A stretch of DNA of 64,000 nt from Clostridiales bacterium (GTDB taxonomy: Bacteria > Bacillota > Clostridia > Lachnospirales > Lachnospiraceae), in NCBI GenBank assembly GCA_023663185.1, contig JAMPHY010000001.1, positions 69,287 to 133,286 of the forward strand. The letters run 5' to 3'. Positions 41,137-48,975 of this stretch are shown here, piece after piece. The notes under the pieces were generated by a model. It saw nothing but the letters and a program-made list of their open reading frames with translations. It had not been told where the DNA came from and did no database searches. How positions within the stretch are numbered: position 1 is the stretch's first letter; each line of letters opens with the position of its first letter. The position numbers were made by a program, and so were the translations under genes.

Positions 41137-43179
41137 ATGAATTTAGAACAGGCGATTGAAGCGCAGAACTTGGATAGTGTTATAGAGATTTTAGTAGCAA
41201 ATCCGTCATGTATAGATGGGAAAAATAAGGACGGCGTACCGCTATTTATGTATGCGGCGCAGACGGGTAATCTTTCAATTGTAAAATACATAGTCGAGTA
41301 TTCGCGGGCGAGTATGAATACGGTAGATAGTGAAAACCGCACAATTCTGCACTATGCCGCGATGTCTGGCAATGTCCCCGTAAATCAATATCTGGTTGAA
41401 AAGGTGGGTATGGATATTACGGCGGGAGACGTCAATCTGGTAACTCCCTATCAGATAGCATGGGAGCGCGGGCATGAAGCGCTGCTTATGTATTATGAAA
41501 GGATAGTGGGCGCGCCATATGAGAAGATGTACCACAATCCAATCCGCACGGGAATGTTTCCCGATCCGTCGATTGTAAGGGTGGGCGAGGATTACTATAT
41601 GGTAAATTCTTCTTTTATATTTTTCCCGTGTATACCGATTTCTCATTCTAAAGATTTAGTTCATTGGGAGATTATCGGTCATGCGATAACTAATCCTGAA
41701 TGGGCGGCGTTAGATGAACTTGAGGGCGGAAGAGGATATTGGGCGCCGGATATTTCTTATGATAATGGGACTTTCTATATAACGGCAACCTATCGCCTTA
41801 ATGATATTCCGCCGGTTTATAGGAAACAGATTGTGGTTTCGTCCGATAAGCCGGAGGGACCGTACAGTAAGCCCACGATTATTGACGAAGATGGAATCGA
41901 TCCGTCCATTTTCCATGAGAACGGCAGACATTATATGCTTCTTAACAGGGGCGCGAGAATTTTTGAATTAAGCGACGATTGCAAGCGGCAGATATCGCCA
42001 GCTTCATTACTATATTATGGTAGTCAGAAAAGAGCGCCCGAAGGACCACATCTTTTGAAAAAAGACGGATACTATTATCTGTTTCTTGCCGAAGGCGGTA
42101 CGGGACCCGGACATAGAATTACCGTAGCAAGAAGCAGGGAACTTATGGGAAATTATGAACCTTGTCCCTATAACCCGATTATGCGGCAGATGGACGAAAA
42201 AGCAGGAATACAAAGGTGTGGACATGGAAAGCCGGTATGTACACAAAATGGCGATTGGTATATGGTTTATCTGTGCGGCAGAAGAATTGGAGGCGGCTAT
42301 AGTATATTAGGAAGGGAGACAGCGCTGGACCCGATTATATGGACGCAGGACGGCTGGCCTATTGTAAATAACCTTAAAGGGCCGAGCGTATTGCAGATTA
42401 TGCCGAGGGTGTCAGAAGCGATTAAGACGCAGATGTCGCATGAAAAAGGCGTTTCGACACAGCAGTCAGAAGGTATAGTGACTGATACGGTCGGTGCATT
42501 TCAAAACGGTTTGCCGAAGGATTTCATAACTCCCAGACCGCCGGAAAAGGACGGCATAAACTTCCGTAATGGCAGCCTTATCCTCAAGGCAAGCAGTTCT
42601 CAGCTTTCCGATGTGAGTGCAAGGAATATACTTGTAAGGCGGCAGAGCGCATTTTGCTTCAAGACGGAAGCTGATTTGCGTATACCTGAGCTTTCAGAAG
42701 GGCAGGAGGCAGGTATAACCTGTTATTATGATGAGAATACGTGGGTGTGCTTCTTTATTTCAAGGGACGCGGAGACATATTTCTTACAAGTTAAGGAGCA
42801 TATAGGCAAGGAAGATATTGTGCATGAGAAAGAAAGGCTTGTTGACCGGACGGGTAATAACCCAGACGATATATCACAGCAAGACAAATCATCGGAAGTT
42901 ACATTACCGGAAGGTATGATACTCACGCTGGGAGTCAATGCAAAATATCTGAACAGAAGTTTCTATTACAGATGGACGGAAGAGACCAAAACGGTCAAAG
43001 AGCTTACTAATGTATATTATTTATGCGACGAAGGCATTTCCATGGGTAAGCGTTTCACCGGAGCTATGGTCGGAATGTATGGATATTCCGGTGGTGCGGA
43101 TAAGCCGCTATATATGGAATTTACAGATTTCAGGTATGAAGAGCAACCGTCGCAGACAGAGGCAGATAGAAATGAATGA
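41137..43179 (+). CDS. Ankyrin-repeat / GH43 fusion glycosidase
   Basis: About 680 residues. Residues 1-130 form three to four ankyrin repeats, seen as PLFMYAAQTGNLSIVKYIVE, TILHYAAMSGNVPVNQYLVE and TPYQIAWERGHEALLMYYE. From about 135 a GH43 domain begins (GMFPDPSIVRVGEDYYMVNSSF), with acid residues in FPDPS, GIDPSIF and APEGPH, followed by a C-terminal beta-sandwich. An ankyrin module on a cytoplasmic glycosidase is unusual and suggests a protein partner. The ATG at 41137 is preferred because AAGGGGGCGG precedes it; an ATG at 41113 is possible. The gene follows GH43 number one by about 40 bases and overlaps the MATE gene by 8. Confidence 0.9.
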   Translation: MNLEQAIEAQNLDSVIEILVANPSCIDGKNKDGVPLFMYAAQTGNLSIVKYIVEYSRASMNTVDSENRTILHYAAMSGNVPVNQYLVEKVGMDITAGDVNLVTPYQIAWERGHEALLMYYERIVGAPYEKMYHNPIRTGMFPDPSIVRVGEDYYMVNSSFIFFPCIPISHSKDLVHWEIIGHAITNPEWAALDELEGGRGYWAPDISYDNGTFYITATYRLNDIPPVYRKQIVVSSDKPEGPYSKPTIIDEDGIDPSIFHENGRHYMLLNRGARIFELSDDCKRQISPASLLYYGSQKRAPEGPHLLKKDGYYYLFLAEGGTGPGHRITVARSRELMGNYEPCPYNPIMRQMDEKAGIQRCGHGKPVCTQNGDWYMVYLCGRRIGGGYSILGRETALDPIIWTQDGWPIVNNLKGPSVLQIMPRVSEAIKTQMSHEKGVSTQQSEGIVTDTVGAFQNGLPKDFITPRPPEKDGINFRNGSLILKASSSQLSDVSARNILVRRQSAFCFKTEADLRIPELSEGQEAGITCYYDENTWVCFFISRDAETYFLQVKEHIGKEDIVHEKERLVDRTGNNPDDISQQDKSSEVTLPEGMILTLGVNAKYLNRSFYYRWTEETKTVKELTNVYYLCDEGISMGKRFTGAMVGMYGYSGGADKPLYMEFTDFRYEEQPSQTEADRNE

Positions 43180-44581
43180 AAAAGTTTCAAATTCGGTAGT
43201 TTCGTTTTTAAAGAAATATGTAGACAAAAATAATAAGAATACTAACCGCGATTTGTTATTGCATGGCAATATGATGCAGGCGATATTGACGCTTGCGATT
43301 CCGGTTGTCATCAATAGCTTTTTGCAGACTATGTATAATCTGACGGATACATACTGGTTGGGAAAGCTGGGAACGGAAGAATTGGCGGCAATCAACCTTG
43401 TAACTCCGATGCAGAATATTGTCGTCAATTTCGGCTCCGGACTGACGGTAGCGGGTTCTGTGCTGATTTCACAGTATTTGGGTGCAAAGAAAGATGATGA
43501 TGCAAGGAGCATGGCAAACCAGATTTTTTCCTGTGCACTGATTTTTTCGCTGGTATGTGCCGGATTTTGCGCACTGTTTACGCCTTATATAGTGACATGG
43601 CTTGGCGCAGAGGGCGATACATGGAAGTACAGCAAGACGTACTTACAGCTTGTTATTTTAGATATGCCGTTTCTTTTCACTGTAAATATGTATACGGCGA
43701 TTAATCAGGCGCAGGGCGATACGCTAAGACCTATGCTGCTAAATTTTACCGGAATCCTTTTAAACATGGTCTTGGACCCGTTGTTAATGGTGGCGTTTCA
43801 TATGGGCGTTGCTGGAGCGGCACTTGCCACAGTCAGCGCTAAGGCGGTGCCTGCGATTATCGCTTTTGTACTATTGCAGAATAAGAATAAGGACGTATAT
43901 CTGAATTTGCGAAAGCTAAAGTTCGAGAAAGAAAAGCTTAAAAGCATTCTGCTTGTCGGTATGCCGACCGCAATCGGCGGCAGCACGATGCAGTTCGGTT
44001 TTCTGCTTATGAGCCGGAACGTGCTTAAATACGGCACACAGGCGATGGCGGCATACGGAATCGGCAATAAGATTAACAGCCTGATTACGCTTCCCACCAA
44101 CGGAATCGGTTCGGCGGTGGCGACAATAGTAGGACAGAATGTAGGCGCCGGGCAGTATGACAGGGCTGAACAGGGCTACCTTTTATCCAGACGTATAAGC
44201 GTTATTTTCTTATTTGTCGGCGGTATGATTCTTTCAAGAATGTTTATTTCGACAGCTATTGTAAAGATTTTTTCCGATGACGCCGAGGTAATACAGATGG
44301 CGGCGGATTTCTTAAGTATCATGGCGTTTTGGTGCTTTGCAAATGGAATCCACAATTCTACAATGGGGCTGTTTCAGGGCAGCGGGCACACGGAAGTGAC
44401 GATGATTATTGACGCCGTCAGGCTTTGGGTATTCAGGTTTGCGACGCTTTATGTCTGTGAAGTGTGGCTGCATATGGGAGTCAGAAGCATATGGTATTCA
44501 GTCGTAGTCAGCAACGGACTCTCCGCGCTGTCGCTTTATATTATATATAAGACAGGACTTTGGAAGAAGAAACGGATATAA
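43172..44581 (+). CDS. MATE family multidrug/metabolite exporter
   Basis: A 469-residue membrane protein with 12 helices and two MatE halves (IPVVINSFLQTMYNLTDTYWLG at the start of the first; GMPTAIGGSTMQFGFLLMSRN at the start of the second). MATE proteins export drugs or metabolites using Na+ or H+ gradients. The start ATG lies inside the end of the GH43 fusion gene (8-base overlap), so translation is coupled. The longer frame from 43010 runs inside the GH43 gene and is not used. Its substrate and reason for coupling to a pectin glycosidase are unknown. Confidence 0.9.
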   Translation: MNEKVSNSVVSFLKKYVDKNNKNTNRDLLLHGNMMQAILTLAIPVVINSFLQTMYNLTDTYWLGKLGTEELAAINLVTPMQNIVVNFGSGLTVAGSVLISQYLGAKKDDDARSMANQIFSCALIFSLVCAGFCALFTPYIVTWLGAEGDTWKYSKTYLQLVILDMPFLFTVNMYTAINQAQGDTLRPMLLNFTGILLNMVLDPLLMVAFHMGVAGAALATVSAKAVPAIIAFVLLQNKNKDVYLNLRKLKFEKEKLKSILLVGMPTAIGGSTMQFGFLLMSRNVLKYGTQAMAAYGIGNKINSLITLPTNGIGSAVATIVGQNVGAGQYDRAEQGYLLSRRISVIFLFVGGMILSRMFISTAIVKIFSDDAEVIQMAADFLSIMAFWCFANGIHNSTMGLFQGSGHTEVTMIIDAVRLWVFRFATLYVCEVWLHMGVRSIWYSVVVSNGLSALSLYIIYKTGLWKKKRI

Positions 44582-44599
44582 TGTACGTGTTGGCAATGA

Positions 44600-44717
44600 G
44601 CAGTGCATAGACGTAAGATGAAAAAATGGCAGCTTGCTGACAATTTTTTCAGATTGCGGCTATATAGGGCGAAGCCCGCGAATGAGGAAAACCAAAGGTT
44701 TTCCGAATGTGCACTGC
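44600..44717. repeat. Structured 118-base element with 8-base terminal inverted repeats
   Basis: GCAGTGCA (44600-44607) and TGCACTGC (44710-44717) bound a non-coding block that folds into three internal hairpins: an imperfect one between about 44618 and 44650 with GAAAAAAT/ATTTTTTC arms, GGGC-GAA-GCCC, and a perfect GGAAAACC (44686-44693)/GGTTTTCC (44697-44704) with an AAA loop. It resembles a small miniature transposable or REP-like element, or a structured RNA. It sits between the MATE gene and the GH105-like gene. Confidence 0.5.
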
Positions 44718-44757
44718 GGAGATGATATAATGATAAAAGAAAGGAAATGGTGGGAAA

Positions 44758-45624
44758 ATGAAGACGGAAGGATTGGTTGACGGTTTTATGGACAAATTTA
44801 AAAATGGTGCATACGGTAAGAATTTTGCAGACAGTAGCGCATTTATCAGCATTAAGAACATGTATGATGCAAGCGAAGATGATAAATACTTAAAGATTAT
44901 CAGCGATTATATGGAAAAATGCGTCGCGGACGACGGAAGCATGGCAAATAATAGCAAAGATAAGTTTGACGCCATAAATGTTAATTATGCGAAGCTCCTT
45001 TTTCTCATGTATGATAAGACAGGCGATGAAAAATATAAGAATGCTATAGAAAATGTTATGCAGGGGTTAAGAGAGTATCTTGATAAAAATGCGGACAAGT
45101 GCATGTCCGCGGAAGAACTTTATATGTTGCAGCCCTTCTATACAGAATATGAAACCAGATACGATAAAAAGGCGAAATACGGCGATATAATCAAGCAGTT
45201 TGAAAAGGCGGAAAGCCAGCTTGAAGCGGAAGGCAATCCGGTTGACCAGTTCAGTCTATATATGGCGGCGCTTATTGACTCGCTTTCCGTAATGAGTTTT
45301 GAAATCTATGAAAAGTATAGACAAATACAGGATATGTTTAAGAGTGCACTTAAGAAGCTTGTAGAAGAGCGTGACAATGAGAAAGAAGTTTTCTCCATAA
45401 AAGGCGCGGATAATGTCGTAAACGCAATGGCGGCGTATGCGATTATCAAAGCATGCAGGCTGGGAATTGTGTTGAAAGAAAAGTACGCCCCTTTAGGTAT
45501 GGAAATAGTTGAAAGCTTGAATAATAATGCAGAAGAGATTTTTAAAGATACCCGCGCCGCCGGCGCTTATATATCAGCATATGGACAATACCTGATGTTT
45601 AAGAAGGAGTCGGAAGAAGATTGA
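44758..45624 (+). CDS. GH105-like protein lacking the catalytic Asp (probable pseudoenzyme)
   Basis: A 288-residue shortened relative of the GH105 enzyme encoded at 8008. The alignment is clear: NVNYAKLLFLMYDKTGDEKYKNAI against NVNAGKTLFELYDLTKKEKYRKAI, and ELYMLQPFYTEYETRY against GLYMCQPFYMEYETRF. At the active site the parent has VWLDGLYM (D142), whereas this protein has MSAEELYM, with Glu119 in the Asp position and the Trp lost; the middle of the barrel is also shortened. It may have changed specificity, act as a binding or regulatory protein, or be decaying. The reading frame is open and GAAAGG lies upstream. Confidence 0.8.
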   Translation: MKTEGLVDGFMDKFKNGAYGKNFADSSAFISIKNMYDASEDDKYLKIISDYMEKCVADDGSMANNSKDKFDAINVNYAKLLFLMYDKTGDEKYKNAIENVMQGLREYLDKNADKCMSAEELYMLQPFYTEYETRYDKKAKYGDIIKQFEKAESQLEAEGNPVDQFSLYMAALIDSLSVMSFEIYEKYRQIQDMFKSALKKLVEERDNEKEVFSIKGADNVVNAMAAYAIIKACRLGIVLKEKYAPLGMEIVESLNNNAEEIFKDTRAAGAYISAYGQYLMFKKESEED

Positions 45625-45648
45625 ATTATTGCTTTTTAATATGGCAAA

Positions 45649-45730
45649 GTTCAGCACAAATGAATAAAGTAAGGGACGACTTACCTCTTTTCAGGCATGG
45701 AGTCCCTTACTTTATTCATTTGTGCTGAAC
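45649..45730. repeat. Long hairpin, copy 1 of a two-copy family
   Basis: A 29-base arm (45649-45677, beginning GTTCAGCACAAATG) is the perfect inverse of 45702-45730. The 24-base apex contains GACTTACCTCTTTTCAGGC followed by ATGGAG, which recurs with one change at 63161-63185 on a stem of different sequence. The stem is far longer than a normal terminator and no T-run follows. It lies after the GH105-like gene and before the second ECF sigma gene. Confidence 0.85.
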
Positions 45731-45865
45731 CTACAAAATCCACAAATTTTTTTTAAAATACTTGAAGACATTCCGTATCTATCTCCGTTATATTTATTGA
45801 AGCTTGATGAATAGCTATTTGACAGGTCTGTGTATTTATTGCTTTGACCTTGTGAAAATATAAGT

Positions 45866-46411
45866 ATGGCAGACAGAGAGAAGGTGAGATATATAAAAAG
45901 GGAAGAACAATTGACAGCGCTGATTGATTCTTACCAAAATCTTGTTTTTTCCATTTGTTATAAGATGACGGCGGATTATTTTGCTGCGCAGGACCTTGCA
46001 CAAGACACCTTCATATCTGCTTATGAACATCTGCAAAGCTTTGACGGCTGCAATCCTAAAGCGTGGATTTGCAGGATAGCGACGAACAAGTGTATAGATT
46101 ATATGTCTCATTCCGCAAGGCGTAGTATTCCGACGCAGGACGTCTATCTTGAAAAAGATTCAGAATTAAGTCCCATAGCCGAAACGCCGGAGGCTGTCTA
46201 TATGGAGCAGGAAGCAAGGGGCGAACTGCTTGATAATTGTATGAGGCTGAAACCGCCATATAACGAAGTGGCAAAGGCGTATTATTATGATGAAATGGAC
46301 GTAAAAGAGATTGCGGCGAAACGCAACCAGAAAATCAAGACAGTGCAGACTCAAATATACAGGGCGCGCGCCATGCTGCGCAAAATTTATAGAAAGGAGA
46401 ACAGTGCATGA
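45866..46411 (+). CDS. ECF-type RNA polymerase sigma factor, second
   Basis: A 181-residue ECF sigma factor: region 2 at about residues 14-85 (YQNLVFSICYKMTADYFAAQDLAQDTFISAYEHL, IATNKCIDYMS) and region 4 at about 120-175 (YNEVAKAYYYDEMDVKEIAAKRNQKIKTVQTQIYRARAMLRK). It is a different group from the first sigma factor. The ATG at 45866 lacks a clear ribosome site; a GTG a few codons later preceded by GAGAAGG is an alternative. The next gene overlaps by 4 bases and encodes a likely anti-sigma factor. Confidence 0.9.
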   Translation: MADREKVRYIKREEQLTALIDSYQNLVFSICYKMTADYFAAQDLAQDTFISAYEHLQSFDGCNPKAWICRIATNKCIDYMSHSARRSIPTQDVYLEKDSELSPIAETPEAVYMEQEARGELLDNCMRLKPPYNEVAKAYYYDEMDVKEIAAKRNQKIKTVQTQIYRARAMLRKIYRKENSA

Positions 46412-46851
46412 ATAATCTAACAAAATTCAGAAAGAGCGGCAACACAGCGTATCTAAGCGACGAAGAATTGCAAAAGCTGATTGCAGATACAGAGTCAGAG
46501 CCGTTATTGCGTCCGCCTAAAAGATTTAAAGATGAAATTTTAGAGCGGATAGACCGCAAAAGGCAATATAAGAAAAATATGCAGTTGTTTTCCTACAGTG
46601 TAAAGGTAATCGCAGCGACCGCGGCGGCTATTGGCATTCTGCTTTTTGTACCGGATAATATCGAGCCTGAAAAGACTGCTCGTGACAGGGAGAAATACCT
46701 CTTAGAACAGCAGGAAAAGGAAAAATCATATGTTGAAAATCCGGCATGGCAGTTTGATAGGAAGATAAACGAATATTATGACATGTTGAATGACAGATTA
46801 AATCAATTACTCAGAATGGAGGTAGATTTTGATGAGAAGGAGAAAGAATAG
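46408..46851 (+). CDS. Probable anti-sigma factor, single membrane helix
   Basis: The 147-residue protein has a soluble N-terminal part (residues 1-55), one membrane helix (about 62-82, SVKVIAATAAAIGILLFVP) and a charged outer helix. Position directly after the sigma gene with a 4-base overlap supports a sigma/anti-sigma pair. GAAAGGAG precedes the ATG. No zinc-binding anti-sigma motif is seen. Confidence 0.75.
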   Translation: MNNLTKFRKSGNTAYLSDEELQKLIADTESEPLLRPPKRFKDEILERIDRKRQYKKNMQLFSYSVKVIAATAAAIGILLFVPDNIEPEKTARDREKYLLEQQEKEKSYVENPAWQFDRKINEYYDMLNDRLNQLLRMEVDFDEKEKE

Positions 46852-47428
46852 GTTTTTATTATTTTGCTGTTCATTTGTACCCGGCGCGGGGGAAATGTAT
46901 ATGGGCTTTATGAAAATGGGTTTAAGCATCATGAGTATTTTTATAGCCACGATTGTAATTTCCCAAATTACGAGACTTGGGATAATATCGATGTTTCTAG
47001 CGGTTATCTGGCTTTATAGCTTTTTTAACGCTAACAATCTCGGTGGGCTGACTGTGGAAGAATTAAACAGAATGCAGGACAGATACTTATTTGCGGATAT
47101 TGAGGATACAGGCGCATTAAAGCGGCTTTTATCAGGGAAATTCCATAAAGTTTTTGCCTTTGTGCTAATCCTTATAGGCGCCTCGATGCTGTGGGGCGTG
47201 GTATGCGACATGTTGTATGATGTTATGGGAAAAAACTGGTACAACAAGTATATAGCGCCATTTATATATTCAATCAGCACCAATGTTCCGAGAACTATTA
47301 TCGCTCTTCTGATAATATGGTTTGGCATAAAGCTTATACAGGGAAAGAAAGAAGAGCTTGACGGCACGGAGTCTGATGGTATGAAAGAGTCGAAAGAAAT
47401 AGAAGAGAAGAATAATATAAATAATTGA
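46832..47428 (+). CDS. Membrane protein of the second ECF operon, unknown
   Basis: About 198 residues with four to five membrane helices. The start (FVPGAGEMYMGFMKMG) recalls TM2-like domains with their Pro-Gly-x-Gly pattern and short hydrophobic hairpin. The C-terminus is charged. GGAGGT is 8 bases before the ATG at 46832, and the gene overlaps the anti-sigma gene by 20 bases. It is probably part of the sigma regulon; I cannot assign a function. Confidence 0.75.
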   Translation: MRRRKNRFLLFCCSFVPGAGEMYMGFMKMGLSIMSIFIATIVISQITRLGIISMFLAVIWLYSFFNANNLGGLTVEELNRMQDRYLFADIEDTGALKRLLSGKFHKVFAFVLILIGASMLWGVVCDMLYDVMGKNWYNKYIAPFIYSISTNVPRTIIALLIIWFGIKLIQGKKEELDGTESDGMKESKEIEEKNNINN

Positions 47429-47462
47429 GAAACTCTTAGTTGTTGTCACGGGTTTAGTTAGA

Positions 47463-47879
47463 ATGAAGAGTAAGTGGAAAGGAGCTGTGATACGTATGGA
47501 CGGAGAAAGAAATATAAATGCGGCGGAGGATACAGCTATGATTTCGGGCGGGCAGCTTTCTAAAAAGGATTCAGGCTGCCGCACGCACAGAGTTGGGACG
47601 ATAACCTGCGGTCTGGTTCTGATAATGTATGGGGTATTGTTTCTGCTGCGTATGGCGCTGCCGATGCTTAACTATGAGATTATATTCAGGCTGTGGCCGG
47701 TTATTCTGATACTGCTTGGAGTTGAGATTCTTGCCTGCTCCATAGGCGGCAAGAATGAAGAAAAGAAGTTCATCTATGATTTTCCGGCGGTACTGATTAT
47801 CATAATGATGCTTTTTATTGCAATGGTTATGGCAGTAGCGGACTTTTGTATGACAGAGCGGCTACTCTATCATTTATAA
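47463..47879 (+). CDS. Small membrane protein, LiaF-TM/DUF5668-like
   Basis: A 138-residue protein with a hydrophilic N-terminus (1-42) and three to four membrane helices. The segment VGTITCGLVLIMYGVLFLL then LWPVILILLGVEIL matches the repeated Trp-Pro-hydrophobic-Gly-Glu pattern of LiaF-type/DUF5668 membrane domains, common beside envelope-stress sigma operons. An internal ATG (VIRMDGERN) is an alternative start. It overlaps the opposite-strand gene by 6 bases at the stop. Confidence 0.7.
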   Translation: MKSKWKGAVIRMDGERNINAAEDTAMISGGQLSKKDSGCRTHRVGTITCGLVLIMYGVLFLLRMALPMLNYEIIFRLWPVILILLGVEILACSIGGKNEEKKFIYDFPAVLIIIMMLFIAMVMAVADFCMTERLLYHL

Positions 47880-48377
47880 TTCTTCATAGCTGATATCGCG
47901 TTTAACAAGAAATTGCCTGATGGCATTGTCCCATAGCGCGTCTACGGATTTATCCATGACAAAGGTATGAAACGACATGCCTGTAATAAGCGTTAAGTCA
48001 GTGCCGTCATATTTTATATTAAGCGCTAAGGCACGTATTTGCTGGATTGTGACAGATGTGTCACCATTTTTCAAAATAGACGCCACATAGTCAGGTATAA
48101 GATGTAGGGTGAATTTAAAGGCACAGGGAGTATGCTTTCCTTTGATTAGGGAATAGCAGATAGGGCGTATCTGCTTCCATGCGGAGAACTCATAGGGGCG
48201 TATTTCCTTGTCTTCCCATTCTTCACTATTATAGAAATTCCGGTTCTGCCGCCCGTCTATCGTAAAAGTATTGTAAGTGCTGATAACGGCTTCTTCCAAC
48301 ATAAATGAGTCAAAGTCTTCCGTGGTTAAGAGTTTTCCCATGAATTGCTTAATATTCGTGATTTTTAAAGATATCAT
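47874..48377 (-). CDS. DUF5721-like conserved protein
   Basis: A 167-residue soluble protein opening MISLKITNIKQFMGKLLTTEDFDSF with TYNTFTIDGRQNRNFY. This resembles DUF5721 proteins of Lachnospiraceae, which have no known function. There is no signal peptide. It ends in convergent overlap with the LiaF-TM-like gene. AAGGAGCGCACACTAT lies before the ATG at 48377. Family assignment is from memory of the N-terminal pattern. Confidence 0.75.
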   Translation of the reverse strand: MISLKITNIKQFMGKLLTTEDFDSFMLEEAVISTYNTFTIDGRQNRNFYNSEEWEDKEIRPYEFSAWKQIRPICYSLIKGKHTPCAFKFTLHLIPDYVASILKNGDTSVTIQQIRALALNIKYDGTDLTLITGMSFHTFVMDKSVDALWDNAIRQFLVKRDISYEEL

Positions 48378-48391
48378 ATAGTGTGCGCTCC

Positions 48392-48823
48392 TTATTTATA
48401 TTTATCATATTTGGATATTATGTACTCCGGACGTTGGGCTGAATAGTCTATTTCCCATTGCTCGTCTTCATATTTATAACAGTAAATTCCAATATCGGCG
48501 GACTGAGTCCAGATATTATAAGTGTCATTTTCCCAGCAGATTCCCCAGAAATCCAATGCCCTTGCCGGATAAAAAGAGAATATCAGAGAGTTGGTTTCGC
48601 TTTCATAAATGCTGACCTTAATATATTTAAATGAGGAGCCTGTGTCTTCAGCTTCTTGTATCGCATAATACTTTTCATCATAACTGTAAACTTTATCAAG
48701 GGTAAACGAACCCATATATACAGGTGCGTCCGGTTTTCGAAGATTAATTAAAAATATTAATAATAAAAAAGCTGAAAATAAAATACACACAAATAAAAGC
48801 GGGGTTTTTATCCGATTTTTCAT
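48392..48823 (-). CDS. Membrane-anchored small protein, unknown
   Basis: About 143 residues beginning MKNRIKTPLLF, with one N-terminal membrane helix (about 6-27) and an extracellular beta-rich domain containing many Tyr and Trp. I do not recognise the family. I chose the ATG at 48823 because GGAGA is 9 bases before it; the frame extends to 48865. It precedes the DUF5721 gene by 14 bases and is probably co-transcribed. Confidence 0.65.
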   Translation of the reverse strand: MKNRIKTPLLFVCILFSAFLLLIFLINLRKPDAPVYMGSFTLDKVYSYDEKYYAIQEAEDTGSSFKYIKVSIYESETNSLIFSFYPARALDFWGICWENDTYNIWTQSADIGIYCYKYEDEQWEIDYSAQRPEYIISKYDKYK

Positions 48824-48975
48824 ATGAATTATTCTCCAATCAAAAATAAGTTTGGCAATATTCATTTTGTGATTTTAGTGTATAAGATTTTCTTCCAGAT
48901 GTCAAACGCTGCGCTTCATTTATTGCCATAACTGGATTTTTGGAGTAATATTTAGGTAAAATGAACGAGGTTGTT

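Noticed and set aside
45649-45730. Hairpin considered as an ordinary terminator of the GH105-like gene
   Set aside because: The 29-pair stem is too long, no T-run follows, and the loop is conserved in a second unrelated location.
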